Source of the DNA: Vulgatibacter sp035565615
GTDB taxonomy: Bacteria > Myxococcota > Myxococcia > Myxococcales > Vulgatibacteraceae
DNA length: 42,213 bases
Direction: 5' to 3'
Assembly: GCA_035565615.1 (NCBI GenBank)
Contig: DATMSB010000018.1
Span: 1 to 42,213, forward strand
Positions 10,291 through 19,621 of this stretch are shown here, in pieces. The translations under genes and the position numbers were made by a program. The notes under the pieces are model-generated. The model saw nothing but the letters and a program-made list of their open reading frames with translations, searched no databases and was not told the DNA's origin. The number at the start of each line of letters is the position of its first letter. Position 1 is the first letter of the stretch.

Positions 10291-10296
10291 TACGCT
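10291..10296 (+). promoter_or_regulatory. Likely -10 box for a leaderless transcript (P1 hydrolase)
   Basis: TACGCT ends 7 bases before the ATG at 10304, which places the expected transcription start on or next to the ATG. No Shine-Dalgarno is present. No convincing -35 box is seen. The same spacing recurs before three other genes in the window. Confidence 0.45.
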
Positions 10297-10303
10297 CCCT
10301 TCC

Positions 10304-11284
10304 ATGCCTTCCCTCACCGATCTTCCGGGTGTGCGTGTCGGGCACGCGACGGATCCGGAGGCGGCCACCGGCTGCACCGTCGTGCTCTTCGACAGCCCTG
10401 CCCTCGGGGGCATCGACGTGGGCGGGGGCTTCGCCTCGACCCGGCAGACCGACTCGCTCCGGCCCGGCGGCCGGGCCACCGAGACCCACGGCTTCCTGCT
10501 CACCGGCGGCTCGGCGTTCGGCATGGACGCGGCGGCCGGGTGCATGGGGTGGCTCGAGGAGCGGGGCGTCGGCTTCCAGACGCCGGCGGGGCGGGTGCCC
10601 AGCGTGCCCACCGCGGTGCTCTACGACCTCGGCATCGGCTCCGCGCGACGGCGCCCCGACGCCGCGATGGGCCGCGCCGCGTGCGAGGACGCGCGCGAAG
10701 GGCCGGTCGCGGAGGGGAACGTCGGGGCGGGGACGGGCTGCACGGTGGGAAAGAGGCTCGGCTACGGGAGCGCGTGGAAGGGCGGCCTCGGCAGCTTCGC
10801 CGCGAAGGTCGACGGGTGGACGGTCGGGGCGATCGCCGCGGTGAACGCCCTCGGCGACATCTACGATCCCCATACGGGGGCGCCGATCGCCGTCGCCCGG
10901 GGCCCGGCGGACGAGTGGAGGCGGTACGCGGCGGAGGCGCCCGGCCAGGGCGCGCCGGGGAAGCGGGCCGTGACCGATCCCGGGGACGGGAACACGACGC
11001 TGGCGGTGGTGTGCACCGACGCGCCGCTCGATCGGAACCAGCTCTGCCTCCTGGCGCGGATGTCCCACGACGGGCTCGCCCGCTCGATCCGGCCGGCGCA
11101 CACCCCCTTCGACGGCGACGTGATGTTCACCGCCTCCACCGCGCCGCAGGCGGAGGTGCGCGTCGACGATCTCGTCCTCGCCCGGCTGGGGCGCGTGGCG
11201 ATCGAGGTGGTGGCGGAGGCGATCGTCCGCGGGGTCCGCGCCGCGGAGCCGCTCCACGGGATCCCGGCGCCGCCCCGTCCGTGA
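10304..11284 (+). CDS. P1/S58-family N-terminal-nucleophile hydrolase (NylC/DmpA-like)
   Basis: The 326-residue product starts with the family signature LTDLPGVRVGHATD and contains LLTGGSAFGMDAAAG (about 66-79). Its centre has GDGNTTLAVV. By comparison with NylC-type nylon-oligomer hydrolases, which self-cleave between Asn and Thr, the expected processing site is N230|T231, leaving Thr231 as the N-terminal nucleophile of the small subunit. Related enzymes are beta-aminopeptidases or D-/L-aminopeptidases (DmpA, BapA) and ThnT; the substrate here cannot be read from sequence. There is no signal peptide, so it is cytosolic. It is transcribed alone, divergent from the response regulator, apparently from a promoter that leaves no leader. 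Confidence 0.88.
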   Translation: MPSLTDLPGVRVGHATDPEAATGCTVVLFDSPALGGIDVGGGFASTRQTDSLRPGGRATETHGFLLTGGSAFGMDAAAGCMGWLEERGVGFQTPAGRVPSVPTAVLYDLGIGSARRRPDAAMGRAACEDAREGPVAEGNVGAGTGCTVGKRLGYGSAWKGGLGSFAAKVDGWTVGAIAAVNALGDIYDPHTGAPIAVARGPADEWRRYAAEAPGQGAPGKRAVTDPGDGNTTLAVVCTDAPLDRNQLCLLARMSHDGLARSIRPAHTPFDGDVMFTASTAPQAEVRVDDLVLARLGRVAIEVVAEAIVRGVRAAEPLHGIPAPPRP

Positions 11285-11404
11285 GGCCCTCGCGCAGCGC
11301 CGCGGCGGGAGGAGCGGCCCCATCGCCGATCCGACGGGCGCGCTGCTCGCTCCTGGCAGGCGGGCCGCCGCGTCCTTAGATCAACCCACCCGCTGGAGGT
11401 GACC

Positions 11405-13460
<2,056 letters not shown>

Positions 13461-13480
<20 letters not shown>

Positions 13481-13820
13481 GCGGGGGATCGCCCTCGCGG
13501 CGCTCGGGGCGGCACTCGCCTTCGCGCAAGGGTGCGCCAGCGACTGCGAGGTCGCCTGCGGCAAGCTGCAGTTCTGCGGGATGCTGCCGAACATCGATCT
13601 CCTCGAGTGCGTGGATCGCTGCGACGATCGGAGGCCCCAGAACGGAGACCAGACCCGGCTCTGCGCCGACTGCCTGCACGGTTCGTCGTGCAACACCGTC
13701 CGGCTCGGCGGCTGCGCGAGGGATTGCGCGCCGGTGGTCGATTCGCGTCGGGCGGGCGCCGGCGGGGCGGGCGGAGACGGTGGCGACGGGGGCGCGGGCG
13801 GGGCCGGTGGCGCACCCTAG
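13461..13820 (+). CDS. Small Cys-rich lipoprotein with Gly-rich tail
   Basis: The 119-residue protein starts at ATG 13461, inside the end of the DUF255 gene in another frame, so the two are probably cotranscribed. An N-terminal signal (ALAALGAALAFAQGC) ends in an A-Q-G-C lipobox-like site. About ten further cysteines follow in short-spaced pairs (SDCEVACGKLQFC, VDRCDD, LCADCLHGSSC, GCARDC), suggesting a disulfide-knotted extracytoplasmic domain. The last 30 residues are almost only Gly, Ala and Asp. No family is recognised. The overlap and the lipobox support a real gene, but the function is unknown. Confidence 0.6.
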
Positions 13821-14013
13821 ATCCCGCGTGGTTCGCCGTGGATCCGCTGCGCGAAGGACGGCGCTCCCACGCCGCGGCTGGCGCTGGGCGCACGGGGCCC
13901 GGCATGCCCTTTCGCGATCCCGCCCCGAAAGCGGGCGGAGGGAAGCCGGCGCGCTCGCGCCCCGCACCTGCTATGAGCGAAGGTCTCCTCGCGACGCAAG
14001 GAAGGTCTCACGC

Positions 14014-14706
14014 ATGGAAGCCCATTCGCACCCTCTCCTCGTCATCGCCGGCCTCTTTGGCCTGGGCCTGCTGCACGGCGTCGGCCCCGATCACCTCGCG
14101 GCGCTCGGCACCCTCGCCAGCCGGAAGGGGAGCCTGCGCGACGCGCTGGGCGTGGCGCTGCGCTTCGGCGCGGGGCACGCCGGCCTCCTCGCCCTGGGCG
14201 CGGCGGCGAGCTTCGCGCTGGGCCTGGTGATCCCGGAGGCGTTCGAGCGCGGCGCAGAGATCTTCGGGGGATCGGTGGTGGCGCTGCTGGGCGCGGCGGC
14301 GGTGGTGGAGGCCCTGGGCCTGCGCGTGCACCGCCACCCCCACGGCGACGACGCGGGCCACTCGCACCTCCACGTGCACGTGGGGCGGGGCCACGTCCAC
14401 GAAGGAGGCCACGGTCACCGGCACGGGGCGACGCTGGTGGGCGCGCTCCTCGCGGTCTCGGGCCTGCGAGGGCTCCTGCTGCTCATCCCCGCGGCGGCGA
14501 CCCGGTCACCGCTGGTGGTGGGCGGCGCGGTGCTCGCCTTCGGCGCGGGCGTGGTGCTGTCGATGGTCGCGGCGGCGCTGGCGGGCGCCGGCGCCGTCTG
14601 GCTCGGCGGGCGCACCGGCCTGCGGCTCGGCAGCAGGTGGGCCACCGGCCTCGTCGGCGCCGCGTCGTTCAGCGTCGGAGTGGCGTGGTGCGTCGCCGCC
14701 TGGTGA
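14014..14706 (+). CDS. Nickel/cobalt transporter, NicO/UreH-like, with His-rich loop
   Basis: This 230-residue membrane protein has about six hydrophobic segments. The first contains H21-GVGP-D26-H27, matching the HX4DH metal-selectivity motif of nickel/cobalt transporters; a second conserved patch, RFGAGHAG, is at about 50-57. Between the third and fourth segments lies a loop (about 106-137) with about 14 histidines, probably a nickel-binding store or sensor. Relatives move Ni2+ or Co2+ across the inner membrane; the direction and the metal cannot be told from sequence. No urease or hydrogenase genes are near. The ATG at 14014 has an upstream aaggaagg. A cobalamin link (cobalt supply) is possible but the B12 operon is 8 kb away. 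Confidence 0.75.
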   Translation: MEAHSHPLLVIAGLFGLGLLHGVGPDHLAALGTLASRKGSLRDALGVALRFGAGHAGLLALGAAASFALGLVIPEAFERGAEIFGGSVVALLGAAAVVEALGLRVHRHPHGDDAGHSHLHVHVGRGHVHEGGHGHRHGATLVGALLAVSGLRGLLLLIPAAATRSPLVVGGAVLAFGAGVVLSMVAAALAGAGAVWLGGRTGLRLGSRWATGLVGAASFSVGVAWCVAAW

Positions 14707-14725
14707 GGTGCGGCGCCGGCCGGCG

Positions 14726-15298
14726 TCAGAAGTAGAGGTAGCCGCCGATCGCGGGGATGAAGGCGAGGTCGAAGTCGGTGCTCGTGCCTCCGATCTGGAG
14801 ATCCAGGAGCGCCGTGTAGAACTGCAGGGAGAACGCCTCGGTGAGCCGCGCCTCGATGCCGGGGCCGGCGTAGAACCGGACGCCGAAGTCCTGCTCGGGT
14901 TCGCCGTCGTCGTCGAAGCCCGAGGGCCGCGGGATGAACTGCAGGCCACCGCGGAAGAAGACGGACGCCAGCTTGCTGGTGATCGCCTCGTACTGCAGGC
15001 CACCGCCGATGGCGTAGAAGGTCGCGGGATCGTCCCCCTTCTGGATGCGGTGGAAGAAGCCGACGGTGCCGAGGACGGCGAGGTCCCGGGAGGCGGCGTA
15101 CCGGATGACGAAGCCCGCGGACGGCGAGACCGATCCCGCGACGCCGTCCACGTTGCTGAGCAGGGTCTGGAACGGCTCGGGGAAGAACTCGGCGCCGAGG
15201 CTCAGCTCGCCGGGCGAGAGGACCGAGCGCTGCTCCTGGGCGAGGGCGGGCGCGGCGAAGAGGGTCAGGACCGCTGCGACGAAGATGGAAACGCGCAT
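14726..15298 (-). CDS. Small outer-membrane beta-barrel protein
   Basis: The 190-residue product has a clear signal peptide (MRVSIFVAAVLTLFAAPALA, cleavage before QEQ). Amphipathic beta-strands then alternate with short acidic loops and end in the aromatic C-terminus YLYF expected of a Bam substrate. Segments such as GLQYEAITSKLASVFFRGGL and AGPGIEARLTEAFSLQFY are typical of eight-stranded OmpW/OmpA-like porin folds. No catalytic residues are seen and no specific family can be named. It converges with the transporter gene, 19 bases away, and its upstream region holds a palindrome next to the ribosome-binding site. Confidence 0.7.
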   Translation of the reverse strand: MRVSIFVAAVLTLFAAPALAQEQRSVLSPGELSLGAEFFPEPFQTLLSNVDGVAGSVSPSAGFVIRYAASRDLAVLGTVGFFHRIQKGDDPATFYAIGGGLQYEAITSKLASVFFRGGLQFIPRPSGFDDDGEPEQDFGVRFYAGPGIEARLTEAFSLQFYTALLDLQIGGTSTDFDLAFIPAIGGYLYF

Positions 15299-15310
15299 TC
15301 GTGGATCTCC

Positions 15311-15327
15311 CGGCCGATCGTCGGCCG
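15311..15327. promoter_or_regulatory. Perfect inverted repeat upstream of the barrel gene
   Basis: CGGCCGA-TCG-TCGGCCG is a perfect 7-bp inverted repeat with a 3-base centre. Read on the minus strand it lies 12 bases before the ATG at 15298, just upstream of gggag. It could be an operator or a 5'-UTR hairpin; the rest of the 280-base gap up to argC contains nothing else clear except the argC promoter region (TAGAGT about 40 bases before argC). Confidence 0.35.
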
Positions 15328-15578
15328 CTCGGCTCTCGGGTACGCCGGACGGAGCCTCGAAGTCAACCGATCTCCAAATACCGAAAAGAGTCCCCTGTCG
15401 GCCCAGGTGGGCAGGGGTGCGCCGCCGCCCCCCCCGGGAGAGAGCGGATCCGCCCCCTTCCCGGCCGGCCGCGGACGGACGACTTCGGAGGTGGCGGCCG
15501 CGCGGTTCGGATGCGATGCACCGGGCCGTCGGTTAGAGTCCCGGCGCCGGCATCCACGAACCAGAGGAGATTGCGAAG

Positions 15579-16631
15579 ATGGCAGCGAAGGTGAAGGCCG
15601 CCCTCATCGGTGGCACGGGCTACGGCGGCGCCGAGATCCTGCGGCGGTTGCTCTTCCACCCGCAGGTGGAGGTGGTGCGCGTCACCGCCGCCGACAACAT
15701 CGGGAAGCGGATCGGCGAGGTCCACCTCAACCTCGCGGGCCTCACCGACCTGCGTTTCGAGCAGCTCCCGCCGCGGGAGGCCGCCGCCGGCTGCGACGTC
15801 GTCTTCCTGGCCATGCCCCACAAGACCACCGCCAAGGTGGCCATGGAGCTCTTCGACCTCGGCGTGCGCATCGTCGATCTCTCGGGGGACTTCCGCCTGC
15901 GCAGCGCCGACGAGTACCGCGCGTTCTACGGCGTCGATCACCCCGCGCCCGAGCGCCTCGGCACCTTCACCTACGGTCTCCCCGAGCTCAACCGCGAGGC
16001 CATCCGCAAGGCGCAGTGGATCGCGTCGCCCGGCTGCTTCGCCACCACCATCGCGCTGGGCCTCGCCCCCCTCGCCAAGGCGGGCCTGCTGAGGGGGCCC
16101 GTGCGCACGGTGGCGGCGACGGGCTCGTCGGGCAGCGGCGCCAACCCGCAGATCACCACCCACCACCCGCTGCGCGCCGTGAACCTGCGCACCTACAAGC
16201 CGCTCGGTCACCAGCACCAGCCGGAGATCATGCAGACCCTGCGCGACGCCGGCGCCGGCGAGCTGTCGCTGGAGTTCGTGCCGGTCTCCGCGCCGCTGCC
16301 CCGGGGCATCTTCGCCAGCTCCTTCGTCGACGTGCCCGAGTCCGTCACCGAGGAGACGCTCGCCAAGGCGTGGCGCGACCTCTACGGAGGCGAGCCCTTC
16401 ATGCGGGTGGTGGAGGGGCGCTTCCCGGAGGTCGTGGCGGTCGCCGGCAGCAACTACGTCGAGGTGGCCTTCAAGCTCTCCGAGCCCTTCGCCGGCCGCC
16501 GCTCGGTGGTCTGCTTCTCGGCCCTCGACAACCTCGTCAAGGGCGGCGCGGGCCAGGCGATCCAGGCCTTCAACGTGATGATGGGATACGAGGAGGGCAC
16601 CACCCTGCGCGAGCCCGGCCTCTGGCCGTAG
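15579..16631 (+). CDS. argC: N-acyl-gamma-glutamyl-phosphate reductase (ArgC), Bacteroidota-like subtype
   Basis: This 350-residue NADP-dependent reductase performs step three of arginine synthesis, reducing N-acyl-glutamyl phosphate to the semialdehyde. It has an N-terminal Rossmann motif (IGGTGYGGAEILRRL, about 10-24), DLSGDFRLRS, and the catalytic cysteine in SPGCFATT (about 149-156). In the substrate region it reads TGSSGSGANPQITTHHPLR and YKPLGHQHQPEI rather than the usual GASGAGR-type sequence. From memory this THH/YK/HQH-x-PEI pattern matches ArgC of Bacteroides, where intermediates are N-succinylated. The start has a good upstream agagga. LysY of alpha-aminoadipate lysine synthesis is an alternative, but the downstream gene supports arginine. 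Confidence 0.88.
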   Translation: MAAKVKAALIGGTGYGGAEILRRLLFHPQVEVVRVTAADNIGKRIGEVHLNLAGLTDLRFEQLPPREAAAGCDVVFLAMPHKTTAKVAMELFDLGVRIVDLSGDFRLRSADEYRAFYGVDHPAPERLGTFTYGLPELNREAIRKAQWIASPGCFATTIALGLAPLAKAGLLRGPVRTVAATGSSGSGANPQITTHHPLRAVNLRTYKPLGHQHQPEIMQTLRDAGAGELSLEFVPVSAPLPRGIFASSFVDVPESVTEETLAKAWRDLYGGEPFMRVVEGRFPEVVAVAGSNYVEVAFKLSEPFAGRRSVVCFSALDNLVKGGAGQAIQAFNVMMGYEEGTTLREPGLWP

Positions 16632-16784
16632 GCGGCGCGGGTCCGGGCGCCGGTCTCGTTGCCGGCGCTCGGGGGGAATCGTCGCGGAGAGAAGGCCTGC
16701 CCACCGCCCCTGGTTCCAGGCGATGGGAGGATCGGCCCGGGGTTTCGTCGGCGACCGCCTGGTCGCGCCGGAAACGGAGATCGC

Positions 16785-17621
16785 ATGAGTCTGGAGAAGC
16801 TGCGCGGCCGCTGGTTCGTCCTCAAGATCGGCGGCGAGCTCGTCAAACCCGGCAAGCTCGGCGGCGTCGCCGAAGGGATCCGCGCGTTCCTCGACGCGGG
16901 CATCCGGGTGGCGATCGTCCACGGCGGCGGGCCGCAGGCCACCGACCTCACCAGGCGCCTCGGCCTCACGCCGGAGCAGATCGGCGGCCGCCGCGTCACC
17001 GACGCCTCCGTGCTCCAGGTGATGAAGATGGCCCTCGCCGGCGAGGTCAGCGTCGACCTCGCCGCGTGCATGCGCGCGGAGGGGCTGCCGGTGGTGGCGC
17101 TGCACGGCGTCTCGGCGGGTCTCGTCGACGCGGTCAGGCGTCCGCCCCGCAGGATCACCGGCGGGCCTCCCGAGCCCGTCGACCTGGGCTTCGTCGGCGA
17201 CGTCGTCGGCGTGAACGTCCGGCTCCTCGAGACCCTCGCGGGCGCGGGCTACGTCCCCGCCATCGCCTCCATCTCCGGCGACGCCTCCGGGGGCGTGTTC
17301 AACATCAACGCCGACACGGTGGCCACCCGGGTGGCCGCCGAGCTGCGGGCCGCCAAGCTCCTCCTCGTCGCCGGTGTCCCCGGCGTCCTCTCCGATCCCA
17401 AGGATCCGTCCACCCGCATCCCGCGCATCACCCCCTCCGACGCCGACCGCCTCATCGCCGACGGCACCATCTCCGGCGGCATGATCCCCAAGGTGCAGGA
17501 GGCCCTCGGAGGCCTCACCGCGGGCATCGAGGCCGTTCACATCTGCGGCGCGGCCGCCGGCCAGGTCGTGGCCGAGGCGTCCGAGCCCGGCTCTGCCGGG
17601 ACGGTGATCGTCGCCGGGTGA
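16785..17621 (+). CDS. argB: N-acetyl(or N-succinyl)glutamate kinase
   Basis: The 278-residue amino-acid kinase phosphorylates the gamma-carboxyl of N-acylglutamate, the step before ArgC. Visible motifs are LKIGGELV (about 14-21), the nucleotide loop IVHGGGPQ (about 44-51), GGRRVTD, VDLGFVGDVVGVN (about 138-150) and NINADTVA (about 176-183). The segment GFVGDV resembles Bacteroides ArgB (recalled) more than the E. coli enzyme, so a succinylated substrate is possible. The gene follows argC after about 150 bases without a visible terminator. The ATG at 16785 was chosen over an upstream start in poor-quality sequence. It converges on the decayed repeat gene. Confidence 0.88.
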   Translation: MSLEKLRGRWFVLKIGGELVKPGKLGGVAEGIRAFLDAGIRVAIVHGGGPQATDLTRRLGLTPEQIGGRRVTDASVLQVMKMALAGEVSVDLAACMRAEGLPVVALHGVSAGLVDAVRRPPRRITGGPPEPVDLGFVGDVVGVNVRLLETLAGAGYVPAIASISGDASGGVFNINADTVATRVAAELRAAKLLLVAGVPGVLSDPKDPSTRIPRITPSDADRLIADGTISGGMIPKVQEALGGLTAGIEAVHICGAAAGQVVAEASEPGSAGTVIVAG

Positions 17622-17629
17622 TCTTCTCG

Positions 17630-18203
17630 ACCCCGGGGTGGGGGAAACCGACGAGTCGCCTGGAAGGGCTCCGGCGATGCCGCCGCTCACGTTGAGGAGG
17701 CCCACCTGCGCGCCCACGACCCGGGAGGCGGCGACGTTGGCGCCGACCGCCACCTGGCTGCCGCGGACCGAGCCGGCGGAGACGGTGGCCCCCATCGCCA
17801 CCTGGGTTCCGTTGACGGTGGGAAGCGCGGCGTCGCCGGGCGCGTCGCCATGGGCCGGCGGCACGGAGGCCGCGTCGGCATGGGCCGGCGGCACGGAGCT
17901 GGCGCCGGCGTCGGGCTTCGGCGCCGCGTCGGTGGCCGCGGCGACGTTGAAGCCCACCGCGGCCTGCACGCCGTTCACCCTGCCGCCCGCGTAGTTGACT
18001 CCGACCGCGAACTGGCCGCCGTCGACGTCTCCTCCCGCGGCGTTGGTGCCGACGGCGAGCTGCACGCCGTCGACGTTCGCCCCGACGTCGTTGGCGTAGA
18101 CCGCCGACTGGACGTGGCGCATGTCTCCGCCGACCTGGTTGTAGCCGACGGTGAGCTGTACGCCCGACGAGTCCCCGTCGACCTGGTTGGCGCCGACGGA
18201 GCT
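17630..18203 (-). pseudogene. Remnant of a surface-repeat protein (LA_2272-like 16-residue repeats)
   Basis: On the minus strand, one frame reads about nine copies of a 16-residue module with consensus V-x-G-x-Q-x-A-V-G-x-N-x-x-x-G-x (for example GVQLAVGTN, GGQFAVGVN, GVQAAVGFN, GSQVAVGAN, ending GAQVGLLNVSGG). This resembles LA_2272-type surface-repeat proteins; that name is from memory. A Pro/Ala/Asp linker interrupts the array. No start codon fits the frame: upstream, a GTG at 18240 (FPFASPANG) is in another frame. Downstream, the frame stays open through the whole antisense of argB, so no natural stop remains. I read it as a degenerate gene cut at both ends. Confidence 0.6.
17841..17898. 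repeat. 30-base tandem duplication inside the repeat remnant
   Basis: The unit cgcgtcg-c/g-catgggccggcggcacggag occurs at 17841-17868 and again at 17871-17898, a 30-base period with one mismatch. On the minus strand it encodes the doubled linker SVPPAHADAA / SVPPAHGDAP, and is probably a recent slippage duplication. Confidence 0.85.
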
Positions 18204-18535
18204 CCGCCTGCCCGTTCGCCGGGCTCGCGAACGGGAACACCGGCGGCCGGCGAAAGTGTCACCAGGGGGGAGGCGCCCCGGGGCCGGGCGCCGCCGGCCT
18301 TCTCGCAAGATTCGGCGGGAGGGTCCAGATCCTCCGGCACCGAGGCGGCGTTCGGCGCGTCCGCGCCGGCCAGGGCCGCCGGTCCCGGCGACGGGCGGCA
18401 CCCGCCGTTCGCCCTGCGGGCGCCTCGACGCCGAATAGCGCCGGGCGAACCGAGCCCGAGGCCCAGGGGTGCGCGGCGGCGCTTCCTTCGCCGCGCGACG
18501 GCGCGGGGGGACGGCGCCTCGCGCATGCAGGACCT
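18204..18535. other. No gene seen between the repeat remnant and the AstA-like gene
   Basis: These 332 bases contain only Arg/Pro/Ala-rich open frames without conserved motifs. They probably include the decayed 5' part of the minus-strand repeat gene (the VFPFASPANG stretch at about 18211-18240). No hairpin terminator or promoter was convincing. Confidence 0.5.
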
Positions 18536-19561
18536 TCAGTCGAAGGGGATGAGCGCGACCTTCTCGCCGGACGCCACGCCCAGTCCGTCCTTCGCCCAGG
18601 CGGGCAGGCAGACCTGCTCGCCCTCGACGCGGGCAGGCGTCTTCAGCGCGCGGAAGCGGTTGCCGGCCGTCCTGGGCTCGGAGGCGACGAGGATCGTGTC
18701 GTGGTTCTCGTTCTGCAGATCCTCGGACATCACCTTGCAGCGGCGCAGGGCGCGGATCAGCGTGACGTCGCCGGTGCGGGCCTCGAAGTGCGGGCCGCCG
18801 TCGAAGGGATCGATGCGCTCGGCGTAGCGGAAGCCGATCCGCTCCAGCATCTTCTTCACGCCCTCGGTGTTGGGACCGACCCGGCCGATCACCCGCTGCA
18901 CTCGCTGCGGAAACAGCGTCGCGTAGATGTCCGACTGCGGAAAGAGCTCCTTGATGAACTCCTTGTTCTGTCGGCTGAGCCGGTCCGCCTCGGTGTAGGT
19001 CAGCCCGGTGAACTTCTTTCCCAGCGCCTCCCACAGGAGCGAGCGGCCGTCGGGCAGGAGGGGCGGGAGGAGCTCGGCGAGGACCTGATCGCGAAACCAC
19101 TGCCGGTGCATCCCGATGAAGAGGAAGCGCACGTACGAGAGCTGCTTGCCCGGCTTGTTCTGCCCGCGCAGCTCCGGATCCACCACCAGGCCGCCGATCT
19201 CCGTGGGGCCCTCGTACTGGTAGGCGATGGAGAGCACCGTGTGCTCGAAGTGGCGATCGATGGTGGACGAGTAGGTCTGTCGCTTGGACACCTCGAAGTA
19301 GACGTGGGGTGCCTCGAAGGTGCCGTGCTGGGCGAGCACCATCGAGGTGCCCACCAGGCGGCCGGTGCGCGTGTCCTCCAGGACGAAGAGGTACTCCCGC
19401 TCCATCGGATCGCGGATGCGCCCGTTGAAGGAGCGGATCGAGGTCTCGACGATCCCCTCCAGGGCCTTCTCGTCGTTGGGGAGGTTGAGGGTGTCCAGCA
19501 CCTCGGCGAGGCGCTTGAGGCCCGGCAGGTCGGAGGTGGCGACGTCGCGTAGCAGGTGCAT
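18536..19561 (-). CDS. Arginine N-succinyltransferase-family protein (AstA-like)
   Basis: The 341-residue protein is full length for AstA (about 340) and has its tandem GNAT-like architecture. Recognisable segments are REYLFVLEDTRTGRLVGTSMV (first 20: about 75-94), the acyl-CoA-binding region EIGGLVVDPELRGQNKPGKQ (about 141-160), FIGMHRQWFRDQVLAELLPP, and GKKFTGLTYTEADRLS (about 202-217). AstA transfers succinyl from succinyl-CoA to arginine, step one of the AST degradation pathway. Here no astB, astC, astD or astE is adjacent. Instead it lies 60 bases after an M20 deacylase gene in the same direction, next to argC-argB. A role in making N-succinyl intermediates is therefore possible, so I leave the symbol blank. 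Confidence 0.85.
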   Translation of the reverse strand: MHLLRDVATSDLPGLKRLAEVLDTLNLPNDEKALEGIVETSIRSFNGRIRDPMEREYLFVLEDTRTGRLVGTSMVLAQHGTFEAPHVYFEVSKRQTYSSTIDRHFEHTVLSIAYQYEGPTEIGGLVVDPELRGQNKPGKQLSYVRFLFIGMHRQWFRDQVLAELLPPLLPDGRSLLWEALGKKFTGLTYTEADRLSRQNKEFIKELFPQSDIYATLFPQRVQRVIGRVGPNTEGVKKMLERIGFRYAERIDPFDGGPHFEARTGDVTLIRALRRCKVMSEDLQNENHDTILVASEPRTAGNRFRALKTPARVEGEQVCLPAWAKDGLGVASGEKVALIPFD

Positions 19562-19621
19562 GGTCCTTCTCGGTCTATTCCAGGTTGTGGGGCCGGCGGA
19601 TGCGCGCCGTCGCTGCGGGGA

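Noticed and set aside
17638..17994. Plus-strand 118-codon frame over the repeat remnant
   Set aside because: Its periodicity is the complement of the minus-strand VGxN repeat, which is the frame resembling known proteins.
15363..19100. A 1245-codon minus-strand open frame through argC, argB and the AstA-like gene
   Set aside because: Only the segment 17630-18203 looks like protein; the rest is antisense or shifted reading of conserved genes.
18536..19561. Assigning the AST arginine degradation pathway outright
   Set aside because: Only the AstA-like enzyme is present; none of the other four genes is adjacent, and the neighbours are biosynthetic in type.
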